Shown here one piece after another: positions 21,989 to 35,019 of a stretch of 64,000 nucleotides of DNA (position 1 is its first letter; each line of letters begins with the position of its first letter). The notes under the pieces were generated by a model that worked only from the letters and a program-made list of their open reading frames with translations, was not told the origin of the DNA and did no database searches. This DNA comes from Boesenbergia rotunda (lineage: Eukaryota; Streptophyta; Magnoliopsida; Zingiberales; Zingiberaceae). The stretch is taken from the NCBI GenBank assembly GCA_024364735.1, contig JAGFNQ010010092.1, forward strand, positions 38,267 to 102,266, given 5' to 3'. Position numbers and translations under genes: made by a program.

Positions 21989-22794
21989 TGTTGGATTGAG
22001 AGAAACGATAGAGGGGGGGGGTGAATATCGTTAAAACTTTTTTGGATTTTGGAAAAGAGAAAATGCAGCGGAATCAAAACAATCACACAGAAACACAAGT
22101 ATTTTACTTGGTTCGGAGTCGCGGTCGGCTCCTACTCCAAGGCCCACGGTCCTTGACCATTTACTTTGGGCAATTCTATAATCGTGCAAAAGGTTTACAA
22201 ATTTCAGTACAAGAATATTGCAGTAAATGAAAAGAGCTACACTTTTCGCCCGATGTGGATCATATTTCGGAGCAGAGGGTCGTCGTCGGCGCTGGAATCT
22301 TGAAGTCGAAGTTTGCCGGAGCGGAGCGCTTGAACGAAAAGCTTTGGAGCGTTAGAAAGTTGTGCCTTTGATGCCTTGGGGTCGAGCCCCTTTTATAGTG
22401 CTCCTGGAGGCGCTTGACATGTGCCTTCATCTGCAGAAAACTCAATCCGCAGCTCGGTCAGCGCTTATCCCCTTCGACTCGGCCTCTGGAGCTGTCTGGG
22501 GCGCCCGGGACCTCCTGGGCGCCTAGCTTGACTTGGTCCGCTGGCTTCGTAGCTGATTTGCTTCGATTACTTCTTTGGCTTTGACCTTGGGCACCCGGGA
22601 TCTCCCGGGCGCCTAGCCCAGTGTGATTTCGAAGCATTCTTGCTTCTTTGCTGTTTTGGCTTTTCACCTTGGGTGCCCGATGTTGGTGCAGACAACACCC
22701 AAGTCGAACCTGTGTTTTGATAATGGCAAAGGGTTCAAAAGTTATGATGTTATGTTGATCTAACATGTTTACTAAGTATAAAGGAAAAGAAGCC

Positions 22795-22985
22795 CTAGGT
22801 ACACTAGGCACGAAATCCTGGTCGAGGACTGGGCACGAAGCCCTGGCAAAGAGCTGGGCACCGAAGACCTGCTTGGAAGGTGGGCACGAAGTCCTAGTCG
22901 AGGACTGGGCACGAAGCCCTGGCAAGGAGCTGGGCACCGAAGACCTGCTCGGAAGGTGGGCACGAAGACCTGGTCAGGTGCATCG
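22795..22985. repeat. GGGCACGAAGTCCTGGTCGA subrepeats
   Basis: Six or seven units of about 26 bp alternating GGGCACGAAG and GGGCACCGAAGACCTG forms, repeated in the 3' LTR at 32080-32260. Confidence 0.85.
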
Positions 22986-23529
22986 GGCAAAAGTCCAACC
23001 GGAGGAGCCGGTTGGCAAAAGGTAAACTCTGCTGAGAGGAGTAGGTGAGGACGCGTTCCCCGTCGAGGGAACAGTAGGCGTCGGCTCGACCTAGGGCTCC
23101 ATTTGGGAGACCCATAGTCAGAACCAAGACAGCTACGGCTGTAAAACTCACTAACATTCTTGCTTTGTTTTGTGTGGCACTAACCCTAGATGCAGGACCG
23201 AAGGAACGAGTTTTTGCAGCTCAGAACGCCCCAAAGGAGAGGGGCAGCAGCTGGGCAGGGCGCCCCGGAGGTCCCGGGCGCCCCCAAGGTGAAGGCAAGA
23301 CAAGCTGAGCAAGTAAAGCTTCGGAAGCTCACTGGGCGGGGCGCCCCCAAGCTCCCGGGTGCCCCCGTGCTCCCAGGCACCCTGGGCTCAAGCCAACGAA
23401 GCTGATAGAGGTTATCCAGCCGAGAAGCCAGCTGATTGAGTCAACTCGGGTGCCCCCGTCAAACCTCGAGCCCTATCCTGGAGGGATAAGGGCTGACCGA
23501 GTACGTATAGAGGTTTTGCAGATCGGGAG

Positions 23530-23583
23530 ACACGTGGAGGGCGCCCCCAACAACCAGGGCGCCCCCAGGTGCACTATATAAGG
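23530..23583 (+). promoter_or_regulatory. Sir-2 LTR promoter: G-box and TATA box
   Basis: CACGTG (G-box, 23531-23536) lies about 40 nt upstream of TATATAAG (23575-23582), with GGGCGCCCCC blocks between. The 3' LTR repeats this arrangement at 42038-42043 and 42082-42089. G-boxes are bound by bHLH and bZIP factors in plants; activity here is inferred. Confidence 0.6.
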
Positions 23584-23991
23584 GGCTCGACCCCTATGGC
23601 TTCGTAACACAACTTTCCAACGCCAATACGCTCTTCTACTCAAGCGCTCTGCTCCAGAAACCTCCCATCTCGAGTTTGAAGCGCCGACGACGACCCTCTG
23701 CTCCGAAGTACAATCCACACCAGGCGTCGGTAACGAAAGAGCTTAATTTTCTATTTACTTTACTACAACTATAAAATTTCTCTATAAACATTTGTGCACA
23801 TATATAATTGCCCGCAGTAAACGGTCAACGACCGTGGGCCTTGGAGTAGGAGCCGACCGCTACTCCGAACCAAGTAAAATCGCTTGAGTTCACGTGTGTG
23901 TTTCTCTATTTTCCACTGCTTATTCTCTTTACGAATCGAAAAACGTTTTACGATATTCACCCCCCTCTATCGTTCTTCTTGATCCAACAAG

Positions 23992-24003
23992 TGGTATCAG
24001 AGC
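23992..24003 (+). promoter_or_regulatory. Sir-2 primer-binding site
   Basis: TGGTATCAGAGC, 2 nt after the 5' LTR. Confidence 0.92.
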
Positions 24004-24208
24004 GGGGAAGCTCAAATTTGGTGCAACCACCAATTTGAGAATTTTTCAGATTTTCTTCGAATTGTTTTAATTTTTCTTTTCAAAATTTTATCGTTAATCG
24101 AGACCAGTGCAACACCACTCGATAATTATTTTTTTCCCGCACTACTAATCCAAGACCAAGTCTTGGGACACTTTTTTCCTTTTCTCTTTCTTCTTCAGTA
24201 AATCCTTA

Positions 24209-25853
24209 ATGGCCATGCAAGAGGACTTTAGTACCGCAAGACAACTGCTCTTTAGTGGGGAGGACTTCTCCTACTGGAAGAGCAGGATGGAGGTCCACCT
24301 GAAAACTCAGGTGGACATGTGGATAATAATCCAGTCCGGACTGGAAATACCAAAGAATACTGACGGAGTACAATAATCTTACACTGATTGGGACGCGTCA
24401 CTCAAAAAGAAAATTGAAGCTGATGCCAAAGCGACCCAAACGCTCCAATGTGGCCTAACTAAAGAGGAGCTGAACCGGGTGGGTCCATTCAACAGCGCAA
24501 AAAAACTCTGGGGTAAGATGATTGAATTACATGAAGGAACCTCCGACACCCGAATCAACAAGAGGGACCTACTTCTGAACAAGCTGTATACTATCAAGAT
24601 GAACGACAACGAATCTGCAGCTCAGCTCCACGCCAGAATTCAGGAGCTGATGAACGGTCTACACACCATCGGTCACAAGGTAGAAAACCGTGATCTGATC
24701 AGGTATACCTTTAACGCCTTCCCAAGAAACACCTTGTGGGCATCTATGGTAGATGCGTACAAAGTTCAAGGGATTTGTCTAAAATTAAATTAGATGAACT
24801 ATTTTCCGAACTTGAATTACATGAGCAGACTAACTGTACGTTGGCCGAGAAAGGCATTGCCTTTATTGTAGGTAAAATTGGAAAGACAACCAAGAAGAAG
24901 CCTCAACTTGAGATCGAGTCTGATTCAGATTCAGACTCAGAAGTCAGCGAAGGAGATCGACCCAAGTTGGTCCCGCTTGCCCGGAACTATTACAAGGAAT
25001 TGAAGAATCAATCCAACAGAAGAAAAGCCAGCCGAAAGAAGGACGATCCAGCTGAACCAACGAAGAACAAATCAAGTGTGACTTGTTTCGAATGCATCAA
25101 AAAGGGACATTTCAAATCGGAATGCCCTAACCTAAAAGAAGCCAAGAAAACAAGAAGAAAGAAGGCACTTCAAGCAATGTGGGACGAGTCTTCCTCCGAA
25201 GAAGAAGAAGATACCCCACAGTCGAACCTGCTTGCACTAACCGCCTCAGAAGAAATCGAGACCGAGTCAGAATCGGAGCCGGACGACAGCAAACTCACGT
25301 TTTCAGAGGATGGCGGAATCACTGTAAGTGGTTTTTCTAGAAGTCAATTAAACGAATTAATTACATATCTTTCTCGAGACTTAGCGAAAGCCAAAATCCA
25401 AGTCGAATCCCTCCGACAGGAAGTAAAACTCCTGAAAGAGGGAGCTGACTCTGGATCCTTAACTGAGAAGGTTCAAGAAGGAACCTCTACTCAAGTTGAA
25501 AACTTGAGAAAGAGAACTCCTCCTTCAAAACTCAAGTCAAGGATCTCAGAACAACATTAGAACGATTCACTTCTGGTTCCAAGGGTCTTGACATGATCCT
25601 TGGAAAACAGAAGTCGGTTCTAAATCGATCCGGATTAAGCTATAGAACCAAATCTAGACAAAGATCATACTATGCTGTACTGAACCAGTCCAGACCTAAA
25701 ACTCAGGCATGGGTACCCAAACTGTGCCTGAACAAACAAACTGGATCAAATCAGTATTTGATCCCCAAGGACAAGATTCACATCTTGCCGAACCATTATC
25801 GCGGCTTTAGTCCAGGGGAAGCCAAATTAAAAACGATATTCATAGTTAGATAA
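24209..25853 (+). pseudogene. gag: Sir-2 gag
   Basis: It starts at ATG 24209 (MAMQEDFSTARQLLFSGEDF). It is broken by TAA 24374-24376, a 1-nt deletion near 24771 and a second frameshift near 25520. The capsid region (MEVHLKTQVDMW, ENRDLIRYTFNAFPRNTLW) is followed by a Lys-rich segment, an acidic Ser/Asp tract, one zinc knuckle (CFECIKKGHFKSEC), another acidic region and a coiled-coil-like stretch rich in Leu/Glu/Lys (near 25340-25520). It ends with a basic Tyr/Arg/Gln-rich segment. An extended gag with a coiled coil fits Sireviruses. Three lesions make it non-functional. Confidence 0.85.
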
Positions 25854-26544
25854 ACTTCTATTCTTGTTTTTAAAATTGCTTGATTGCTTGTTTATTTAAT
25901 TTATGCAATTTATCATGCTTAGACTTAGGACTAGTTAGTTTAAGGACTAAACCAACTTAACTGAAATTTAAAGAACCTAGTATTGGGAGGCGGTGAGATG
26001 ATAGTACGTCAGGGAAGCCAATTCTAATAAGGTCAAGTATACTCTACTTGGTCTCTTTAGACTAGTGAAACTAGCCGAAGCTACCGATCCAAGACCCAAA
26101 CTAGTTAGACCAGAATTTTTCAAAGACTAATTTTGAAAATGAAATCTCATTGAAAGGCTTTGTCAAGGAAAGGGTTGATGATCCAATAAGGCTATGGCCA
26201 AAGAAGGCCTAGTGCCTCGCCAAGACCTGGAAGCCAATCTTTGAAATTCAGATTCAAATTATTCATTGTCAAATTCGAATCTATCACAAATCTTCAGTTA
26301 ATTCTAGATTCAAACATTTTTTAAAAAAATTCAAAACAATTGTTTTCAAAATTAACCTAAATTTTTCAAAATAAATTATGATTTTTCAAAAAAAATATCT
26401 ATCTATTAAAAACCTGTCTCACAAAAACCCTTAAGGCTAACATGATTGACAACTTTAGATTGGGTGAGACAGATTAGGTTGTGAAAATCAATTTAGGCTA
26501 TTCCTGATTCTAATTGGATCCAAATCAACAAAACTCTTTATGTG
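25854..26544 (+). other. Gag-pol spacer, conserved and intron-like
   Basis: About 690 nt without an open frame separate gag and pol. The block 25985-26235 (GATGATAGTACGTCAGGGAA, GATCCAATAAGGCTATGGCC, CGCCAAGACCTGG) is conserved in both gag-only elements. The spacer ends in a pyrimidine-rich stretch and TATGTGTAG just before the protease frame, which looks like a 3' splice site. A splicing role is inference only. Confidence 0.5.
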
Positions 26545-29500
26545 TAGGAACATAAAGATTTGGACCAATGGATGTTGGATAGCGGGTGCTCCAGACACAT
26601 GACTAGGGATAAATTGAAATTCACCAAACTCAAGTTCAAAACCCTAGGCTCAGTTGCATTCGGCAATAATGCTACACTCAAGGTGATTGGGTCAGGTAAC
26701 ATTGAACTTAAATCTGACTTTGTTATTAAGAAAGTTCTTTTGGTTGAAGATTTTAAATTTAACTTGCTTAGCATAAGTCAATTGTGTGATACTGGTTATG
26801 TAGTTACCTTTACCGACTATAACTGCCTGATTAGAAACCTGCAAGACTCAGAAATCATGCTTAACGGTACTAGAAATAATAATGTTTACACTATAAACCT
26901 ACCTCTAGTACCTAAATGCATGTTAACTCAATTAGAACAATCAAACCTCTGGCATAGGAGATTAGGTCACACTAATCTGAGAATAATTTCAAAAATCACC
27001 CAACTTGGCCTAATTAAAGGTATCCCTAAAATTAAGAATCATGAAAACATAATATATAAATCATGTAATCAAGGTAAACAAACCAGGTCTAATCACAAAC
27101 TAATTCAGTCTGATCTAACTCAAACCACACTTGAGCTCCTGCACCTTGACCTATTTGACTCACATGGAGCCAAGTCACTAAGCGAAAACTGGTACTGCTT
27201 AGTAATAGTTGATGATTACTCTAGGTTTACCTGGGTTAGGTTTCTAAAGACCAAAGAGGAAACCCTAAAACTATTCAATGATTTTTGTAAGTTAATTGAA
27301 AATCACAATGATACCAAAATTAAAAGACTTAGGAGTGACCACGGGGGAGAGTTTGAAAATCAACGGTTCGAGGAATTTTGTAAGGTAAATGGGTATGGAC
27401 ATGAATTTTCATGTCCTAGAACCCCCCAGCAAAATGGGATAGTCGAAAGGAAAAATAGACCCTACAAGAAGCCGCTAGGGCTATGCTCAATGAATTTCAA
27501 CTTAGCTAACCAATATTGGGCAGAAGCAATTAGTACGGCTTGCTACATCCAAAATAGGGTCCTAATTTAACAAACGANCTGGGATAAATTGAAATTCACC
27601 AAACTCAAGTTCAAAAACCTAGGCTCAGTAGCATTTGGCAACAATGCTACACTCAAGGTGATTGGGTCAGGTAACATTGAACTTAAATCTGACTTTGTTA
27701 TTAAGAAAGTTCTTTTGGTTGAAGATTTTAAATTTAACTTGCTTAGCATAAGTCAATTGTGTGATACTGGTTATGTAGTTACCTTTACCAACTCTAACTG
27801 CCTGATTAGAAACTGCAAGACTCAGAAATCATGCTTAAGGGCACTAGGAAAAATAATGTTTACACTATAAACCTACCTCTAGTACCTAAATGCATGTTAA
27901 CTCAGTTAGAACAATCAAACCTCTGGCATAGGAGATTAGGTCACACTAATCTGAGAATAATTTCAAAAATCACCCAACTTGGCCTAATTAAAGGTATCCC
28001 TAAAATTAAGAACCATGAAAACATAATATGTAAATCATGTAATCAAGGTAAACAAACCAGGTCTAATCACAAACTAATTCAGTCTGATCTAACTCAACCA
28101 CACTTGAGCTCCTGCACCTTGACCTATTTGACTCACATGGAGCCAAGTCACTAAGCGAAAACTGGTACTGCTTAGTAATAGTTGATGATTACTCTAGGTT
28201 TACCTGGGTTAGGTTTCTAAAGACCAAAGAGGAAACCCTAAAACTATTCAATGATTTTTGTAAGTTAATTGAAAATCACAATGATACCAAAATTAAAAGA
28301 CTTAGGAGTGACCACGGGGGAGAGTTTGAAAATCAACGGTTCGAGGAATTTTGTAAGGTAAATGGGTATGGACATGAATTTTCATGTCCTAGAACCCCCC
28401 AGCAAAATGGGATAGTCGAAAGGAAAAATAGAACCCTACAAGAAGCCGCTAGGGCTATGCTCAATGAATTCAACTTAGCTAACCAATATTGGGCAGAAGC
28501 AATTAGTACGGCTTGCTACATCCAAAATAGGGTCCTAATTAACAAACGGAACAATAAAACACCCTATGAATTATACTACCATAGACATCCAAACTTACAC
28601 TACCTAAGGGTCTTTGGGTGCAAAGTCCATATCCTAAACACCAAGGACTATCTAGGTAAATTCCAGTCTAAGTCAACCCCAGACATCTTCCTAGGATATT
28701 CAACAACAAGCAGAGCCTATAGGGTCTACAACAAACAAACTAAGAAAATTGAAGAAACAACAAATCTAATATTTGATGAAGAAATTAACTCAAAATCTGA
28801 TAATCCAGATCGAAATTCATCAAATATTGATCAAGAAGATAATGAACAAACAGTTGAACCTTTAATTGAACCCCTAAATGAATTAACTATTGAACCAACT
28901 ACTGAGTCAATTGAACCAATAATTGAACCAACCCAAGTAGTTGAACCAAATATTGAACCAAACCGACCAGCCGGACCATAGGCTGAACCAAGTTCACGAA
29001 AAACCAAGAACCCCAGACTCAGTCACCCAACTAATCAAATTGTGGGTGATCAAACTTTAGATGTCAGAACTAGGTCTTCCTATAGAAACCTTAGTCAGAT
29101 AGCAATGATTTCAAAAATTGAACCTAAGACTATAGAGGAAGTCTTACCTGATCCTGATTGGATCATAGCTATGCAAGAAGAGTTAGCCTAATTTGAGAGG
29201 ATCCAAGTCTAGGAACTAGTACCTAAACCTGAGGGCAAATCCATCATTGACACTAAGTGGGTTTTTAGGAATAAGCTAAATGATCAAGGAGAAATAGTCA
29301 GAAATAAAGCCCGCTTAGTAGCGAAAGGATTCAGTCAAGTAGAAGGGTTAGATTATGACGAAACCTATGCCCCAGTAGCTAGACTTGAGTCCATTAGGAT
29401 GTTATTAGCGTTTGCATCCCATAAAGGATTTAAATTGTACCAAATGGATGTAAAGTCAGCCTTTCTAAATGGATTCATTAAGGAAGAATTCTACATAGGA

Positions 29501-30646
29501 CAACCCCCTAGTTTTGAGGACTTAGAAAGACCTGACTATGTTTACAAACTCACTAAAGCACTTTATGGACTAAAACAAGCACCTAGGGCCTGGTATGTAC
29601 GCTTATCAACCTACCTATCTTCTAAAGAATTTAAACAAGGACAAATTGACTCAACCTTATTTATTAAGACCCTAGGAAAAGAAATCTTTATTGCCCAAAT
29701 CTAAGTCGATGACATAATCTTTAGGTCCACCAACTCAAATTTTCTAAAAGCATTTGTTAAAATAATGGAAAATGAATTTGAAATGAGCTTAGTTGGTAAA
29801 CTAAATTTCTTTCTAGGGTTACAAATTAAACAAACTAGGGATGGAAACTATGCCCATCAATCCAAATATACTAAAGAGTTAATAAAGAAATTTAAAATGG
29901 ATAACTCTAAAAGCATAAGTTCCCCCATGGCCACAAATGTAAAAATAGATAGTGAACCTGATGGTAAACTAGTAGATCTTAAACTTTATAGGAGTATGAT
30001 TGGAAGTCTACTGTACCTTACAGCTAGCAGACCTGATATCCTTTTTGCTGTAGGAATGTGTGCTAGATACCAAACCTGTGCTAAGGAAACGCACTTAGCA
30101 GCCCTAAAAAGAATACTAAGATATGTTAAGGGCACCCTAAATGTAGGGATTTGGTATCCTAGGACCTCAACCTTTGACTTGTCAGGATACTCAGATTCTG
30201 ACTACGCTGGTTGTAAATTAGATAGAAAGAGCACAAGTGAAAGCTGCCAACTGTTAGGGAATAGTCTAGTAAGTTGGTGCAGCAGAAAACAACACTGTGT
30301 AGCTCTATCCACAACTGAAGCTGAGTATGTAGCTTTAGGAGAATGTGTAGCACAACTCTTATGGATGATGCACACTCTTAAAGACTTCCAGCTTAACTAC
30401 ACTCAAACTCAGGTCTACATTGATAATATAAGCTCAATTAATCTGACTAAAAATCCAATCCAACACTCTAGAACCAAACACATAGAAGTCAAACACCACT
30501 TTGTAAGAGATCACGTAGCTAGGGGTGAGATAGTCCTTAAGCAAGTAGATTCTAAATCTAACTTAACTGACATATTCACCAAACTCCTACCTGAATCTGA
30601 GTTCAGGTCACTATGAAGGCAGTTAAGATTATGCTTGGTAGAATAG
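26545..30646 (+). pseudogene. pol: Sir-2 pol: protease, integrase, RT, RNase H
   Basis: Domains in order: copia protease (WMLDSGCSRHMTRD), a GAG-pre-integrase zinc region (LWHRRLGHTN...CKSCNQGKQ), the integrase core (LDLFDSHG, VIVDDYSR, SDHGGEF, PQQNGIVER), reverse transcriptase (WVFRNKLNDQGEI, YQMDVKSAFLNG) and RNase H (SGYSDSDYAGCK, STTEAEYVAL), ending at TAG 30644. Stops occur at 28979, 29189, 29210, 29702 and 30614. The one at 29702 replaces the Tyr of the catalytic YVDD motif. There is no ATG at the start, so translation would depend on the spacer. Bases 26606-27577 and 27581-28550 are near-identical duplicates, each with its own small indels. Confidence 0.88.
26606..28550. repeat. About 970-bp direct duplication with N at the junction
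   Basis: 26606-27577 and 27581-28550 are nearly the same sequence, covering protease and integrase. Copy 1 ends in ACAAACGAN and copy 2 starts GGGATAAATTG. Differences are mainly single-base indels in short runs. This may be an assembly error. Confidence 0.85.
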
Positions 30647-31952
30647 ATTTACTCTACTTTTGGTTTTCTTACTGCTTTACTTGATTTCAAAATCAACTTT
30701 TAATTAGTTTGAAAAAAATCTTTTTAGCATTTCTTTTTAATAATATTTCGACTTAGTTTTATTTTCAAAAACTATCCCCTTCAAAACTAGGGCTTTTTTG
30801 CAAATGGACTTAGCCTAGGCCCTAACCCTAGAATTGCATGCACCTATAGATTTAGAAGCTAGCATCTCACAAGCACCTTAGGGTACTTTTGATTGATAAC
30901 CTATAATTGGTTGAGATGCTTAGGTCTTTGCCTTAATTCAAGATGCTTTAAGTCAGTGCATCGACAGTAATTGGGGCACTAAATACAAATTAAACAGCAA
31001 TCAGGTTAAGTGTCAAGTTTAGAAAATCTAACTTGAACAGAACACTTAACTTGACTAACCCTAGCGAAAACTACTGTTTATAACAGTTAGTAAGTAGCTA
31101 ATTAGGTTAGACAGGATCCTAAAGAGATAATTCAAATTGATTTGGTTCAGTTTATATCTTGAATTGGTTCAGTACAGCACATTATTCTTTTGTTATATCC
31201 TTATGCAACTACTTTTTGCTATATTGCTTTGTTTTTGATATATGGCAAAGGGGGAGAGATAGGAAAGGAGAGAAGGTTTAAATTTTTTTTTTCAAATTCA
31301 AAATAAATAAATTTTCAAAACTTTATTTTTTTCAAAAAGTACTTATCCTGTCTTCAAAACTGTCTTTTTCAAAACTATTTCAAAGTACTTAATCTAAGTT
31401 GCTTTCTAAGTACTTGACTTAAAGTGTTTTCCAAAAATTTCTAAGTACCTGACCTAAATTGTTTTCAAAAATTTCCAAGTACTTGACTTAATCCAATTTC
31501 AAAATTGTTTTTAAGTACTTGACCCAAACTGTTTACAAAAGTATTTCTAAGTACTTAAACTCAAGCTATGTTTAAAATTTTTCTAAGTATTTATCTTAAA
31601 TAGAAAATTTTCTAAAGTACTAAAGAGATTGAAATTTTTTATTAGAAAATTTTCTAATAAGTTATTGACTTAAATTTTTCTAAGGGTAAAGTTTCTAAGT
31701 GTACAATCCAAAACTTTTATTTTGACCAAAATTTCTTTTGGAAAATAGTTTCTAAAACTTCTGTTGAAAAATATTCTAAGTGTTAAAAAAAAATCAATTC
31801 CATCTTTAGACTTAGAAATTTTTTCAAACCCCATGAACTTTTGAAAAACCTAGGGGGAGATTCCTTCTGGGGGGAGGAAACTAAACTGTTATATCACTTG
31901 TTGTTAACTTAACTTTTTGAATCGGGTTTCCATAAATAAAAAAGGCGGAGAT
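30647..31952 (+). other. Sir-2 3' non-coding region with multiple polypurine tracts
   Basis: No frame is supported. It holds the conserved stem-loop (30862-30919), an A/T-rich tract with repeated CTAAGTACTTGACTTAAA (31340-31620) and four purine tracts: 31247-31260, 31852-31862, 31868-31880 and 31939-31952. The last (AAAAGGCGGAGAT) abuts the 3' LTR and should prime plus-strand DNA. Sir-3 has the same set. Confidence 0.75.
31939..31952 (+). promoter_or_regulatory. Sir-2 polypurine tract
   Basis: AAAAGGCGGAGAT directly precedes TGTTGGTGCA, the first bases of the 3' LTR at 31953. Confidence 0.85.
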
Positions 31953-33376
31953 TGTTGGTGCAGACAACACCCAAGTCGAACCTGTGTTTTGATAATGGCA
32001 AAGGGTTCAAAAGTTAAGATGTTATGTTGATCTAACATGTTTACTAAGTGTACAGGAAAAGAAGCCCTAGGTACACTAGGCACGAAATCCTGGTCGAGGA
32101 CTGGGCACGAAGCCCTGGCAAAGAGCTGGGCACCGAAGACCTGCTTGGAAGGTGGGCACGAAGTCCTAATCGAGGACTTGGCACGAAGCCCTGGCAAGGA
32201 GTTGGGCACCGAAGACCTGCTCGGAAGGTGGGCACGAAGACCTGGTCAGGTGCATCGAGCAAAAGTCCAACCGGAGGAGCCGGTTGGCAAAAGGTAAACT
32301 CTCCTGAGAGGAGTAGGTGAGGACGCGTTCCCCGTCGAGGGAACAGTAGGCGTCGGCTCTACCTAGGGCTCCATTTGGGAGACCCAAAGTCAGAACCAAG
32401 ACAGCTACGGCTGTAAAACTCACTAACATTCTTGCATTGTTTTGTGTGGCACTAACCCTAGATGCAGGACCGAAGGAATGAGTTTCTGCATGTAACGCCC
32501 GACCTTATATCTACCCTAAAGGCGGGGTTACGGGTCCATACATTCATATCATTTATCATGTTAAGCATGTACATCAGGTAGAAACAATTACAATGCAAGA
32601 AGAGTAGCACGCATGCTTGTTGAGGACTAATTTACCAAGCAGGGTTTCCTATATTTAACATGCATTTACAACATAATAGGAAGATCATTTAACTTCATAA
32701 TTTACTGATCTAAACATGTTTTGAACAAGATAGGGCTTAGCATGATCTAAAACCTAACCTTAGACACATGCAAGAGAAACATTCATAAGCAATAGAAATT
32801 AGGAAATCTATAGCATTTCCCTTAGCATGCATACAACAAGAATTAGACATCTAATGATAGTGTTATCTAATCATGACATAGGTTTCATATCTCTAAACTT
32901 AGCCAACAGTAGAGTAGTCATAATCATCACACAATCAGAATATAGTAATACAACTTGCAATCTTTTAGTGGAAGCAATTTAGATTCTAGACAAAAATGGT
33001 AGACAAGAATCCTTCTTTCTTTCCCGAGCCATCACCACACACATCTTTTAGCTTTCCCTCTGCCTCTTCCTTTAGTTCAAGTATTTCTTACCGCTATCTG
33101 CAGCATAAGAAAAACAACATGAACTAGTAAGCAAAACATGCTTAGTAAGAATCCGGGCCTACTCGCAAAAATCCATATCAATTCATCAATATCATGTACA
33201 CAGTAATCAAGATAGAATTATAAGCATCATAAGCATCACATCAAATATTTCTAAGTACTTTACAGTACATGATCATCACATGATGAGAAAATGCTTTTCA
33301 AAAGATTCCATAAAGGTAAGTACTTAAAAATATAGTATCATCTAGGGCCCAGTTGTAGTACCACATCAAGCGCGTT

Positions 33377-33417
33377 CCCTAATGAGTTGGGGTAGCGAGC
33401 CACCAATCTAATTAGGG
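33377..33417. other. Conserved LTR hairpin block, Tek-2
   Basis: CCCTAAT pairs with ATTAGGG across a GGGTAGCGAGCCACC loop; the copy in the 5' LTR is at 39819-39859. Confidence 0.55.
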
Positions 33418-34870
33418 CAGGACCCTTCCGTCCTACCAATGCCATGACCTTCAGTTAACATGTACATTGGATTTTGTTTAACGACCCCCTTCCGAGTCGG
33501 GTACACAACTTTCAAAGTAAAGTATCTTAACATGTAATTACATACATATGTATATGCTTAAAGGTACTCCCAATAACATCTTAAAGGGACACACCACTCA
33601 TCAAGGGTGCTCATGATCCCCTAGGGACACACCACACATTTAGGGGTGCTCTTGATCCCAATTTCAGTTGAGTATCCTTTTTCAAGCATATTATCAAACA
33701 CATCATGTTCATGTCATAAGGGTGCCCCATGGGCTATAAGGCATGCTTTTATACCTAAAAAGATAGGTCACATAAATTATACACACATCATATAAGTAGT
33801 AGCATGCTTCATGATTTCATTAAGTACTTCCCAACCCTAGAACTAGGGTTGGCCGAAAGTTACAAGTAATGGAGTTTGGTTTTCCAATCAAGCATTCATT
33901 CAAGCATTCTTACAAACACCTCACCTATACTTATTAAGCATGGATATATCATAAGGAAAATCATACAACCTTAAACCCTAATTCCCCTAGGGTTGGCCGA
34001 AACTTGTAGGGTAGGGTAGGCTAGGTTTTTGACATCCAAATCTTCACACAAACATTTACACAAACAATTTATCTACAATACAATCATGAACATATCATAG
34101 GATAGCATGCAACCCAAAAACCCTAACTTATTCCTCTTTGGCCGAAAGTTGTAGGGTGGCTAACCCTACTTTTTCTTATCACAACATAATGGGGAACAAC
34201 ATATATTCATACCCTAAGTTTCTAGGGATCTCTTCATGCAAAAAGAAGTAACCAAGGCCCATGAATGGGTGGTGGCCGAAAGTTGTAAGGTACCAAACCC
34301 TAATTTTTGTCCTTCCAAAAATTTGGAAACAACACATATGTGTATAAAGTCCCTAGGGGTACTAGCATGTATCAAGGTTTGATCAAAAAACCCTTCTCTT
34401 GATCCTCCAAGCATGGTGGCCGAAACCTTCCATATGGAGGGTCCTTGTGATTTTTCAAAAGCATAAACCAACCAAACATTCAATAGCAATTATGCCGCAG
34501 GCGAGAGGACACTTACATCCTTGCGCTGAAATTTCACCTTCTCTTTAAACCGTAGGGTACCCTAGACTTGGAGGGCAAGTGAAAATCCTTCTCTTCCAAA
34601 TTTCTCTAGGGCTCCTTGGACTTGGTAGAAGGCAAAGGCACTTGGACTTTCCTCCTTGCAATTGCCCTAGGGTTAGAACCCTAGGGTTGGAATTTCGAAA
34701 ATGCAAGGAGAGGAGAAGAGGGTTTCGGTGGGAGTGAGTGAGGAAGAAGAAGAGGAAGTTACTCTAACTTCTCATTCCCTTATTTATACTTTTCTCATGA
34801 AGAGACATGTCTCTTCGCTTCCCTCGATTCAACAAGAATGTTTCTTATTCTCTCTACAAGAAATATGGCT

Positions 34871-34924
34871 TGGTTCATTGGTTATGACATGGTGAGTGCA
34901 ACTAGGAGGTTCAAGGTTCAATCC
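34871..34924 (+). other. tRNA-like A/B box module, Tek-2 3' LTR
   Basis: An A-box-like TGGTTCATTGGT at 34871 and a B-box-like GGTTCAATCC at 34915 are separated by 44 nt, the spacing of a normal tRNA gene. The 5' LTR repeats this at 41314 and 41356. It is antisense to the element. Confidence 0.45.
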
Positions 34925-35019
34925 TTGCTTCCTCCTTTCTACCTCTTCTTTTTATCACAATTTGCACTAATCCATATCAAAGCCCATTAAGCCAAGCCCA
35001 TCATGAAATTTCATAATAT

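Larger units (their letters stand above)
22681..23989 (+). mobile_element. Sir-2 5' LTR
   Basis: 1309 bp, TGTTGGTGCA to GATCCAACA. It contains 26-bp subrepeats (22800-22980), many GGGCGCCC-type palindromes (23230-23570), a G-box and a TATA box. It has no coding content. Confidence 0.92.

Noticed and set aside
22765..23025. Frames in the Sir-2 LTR reading KSWSRTGHEALAKSWAPKT-like repeats
   Set aside because: They come from the 26-bp LTR subrepeats, occur in several frames and on both strands, and lie upstream of the promoter.
34701..34895. A 64-codon frame, identical at 41144-41338, in both Tek-2 LTRs
   Set aside because: It spans a purine-rich region and the minus-strand TATA box, on the strand opposite to the element; its identity between copies follows from LTR duplication.
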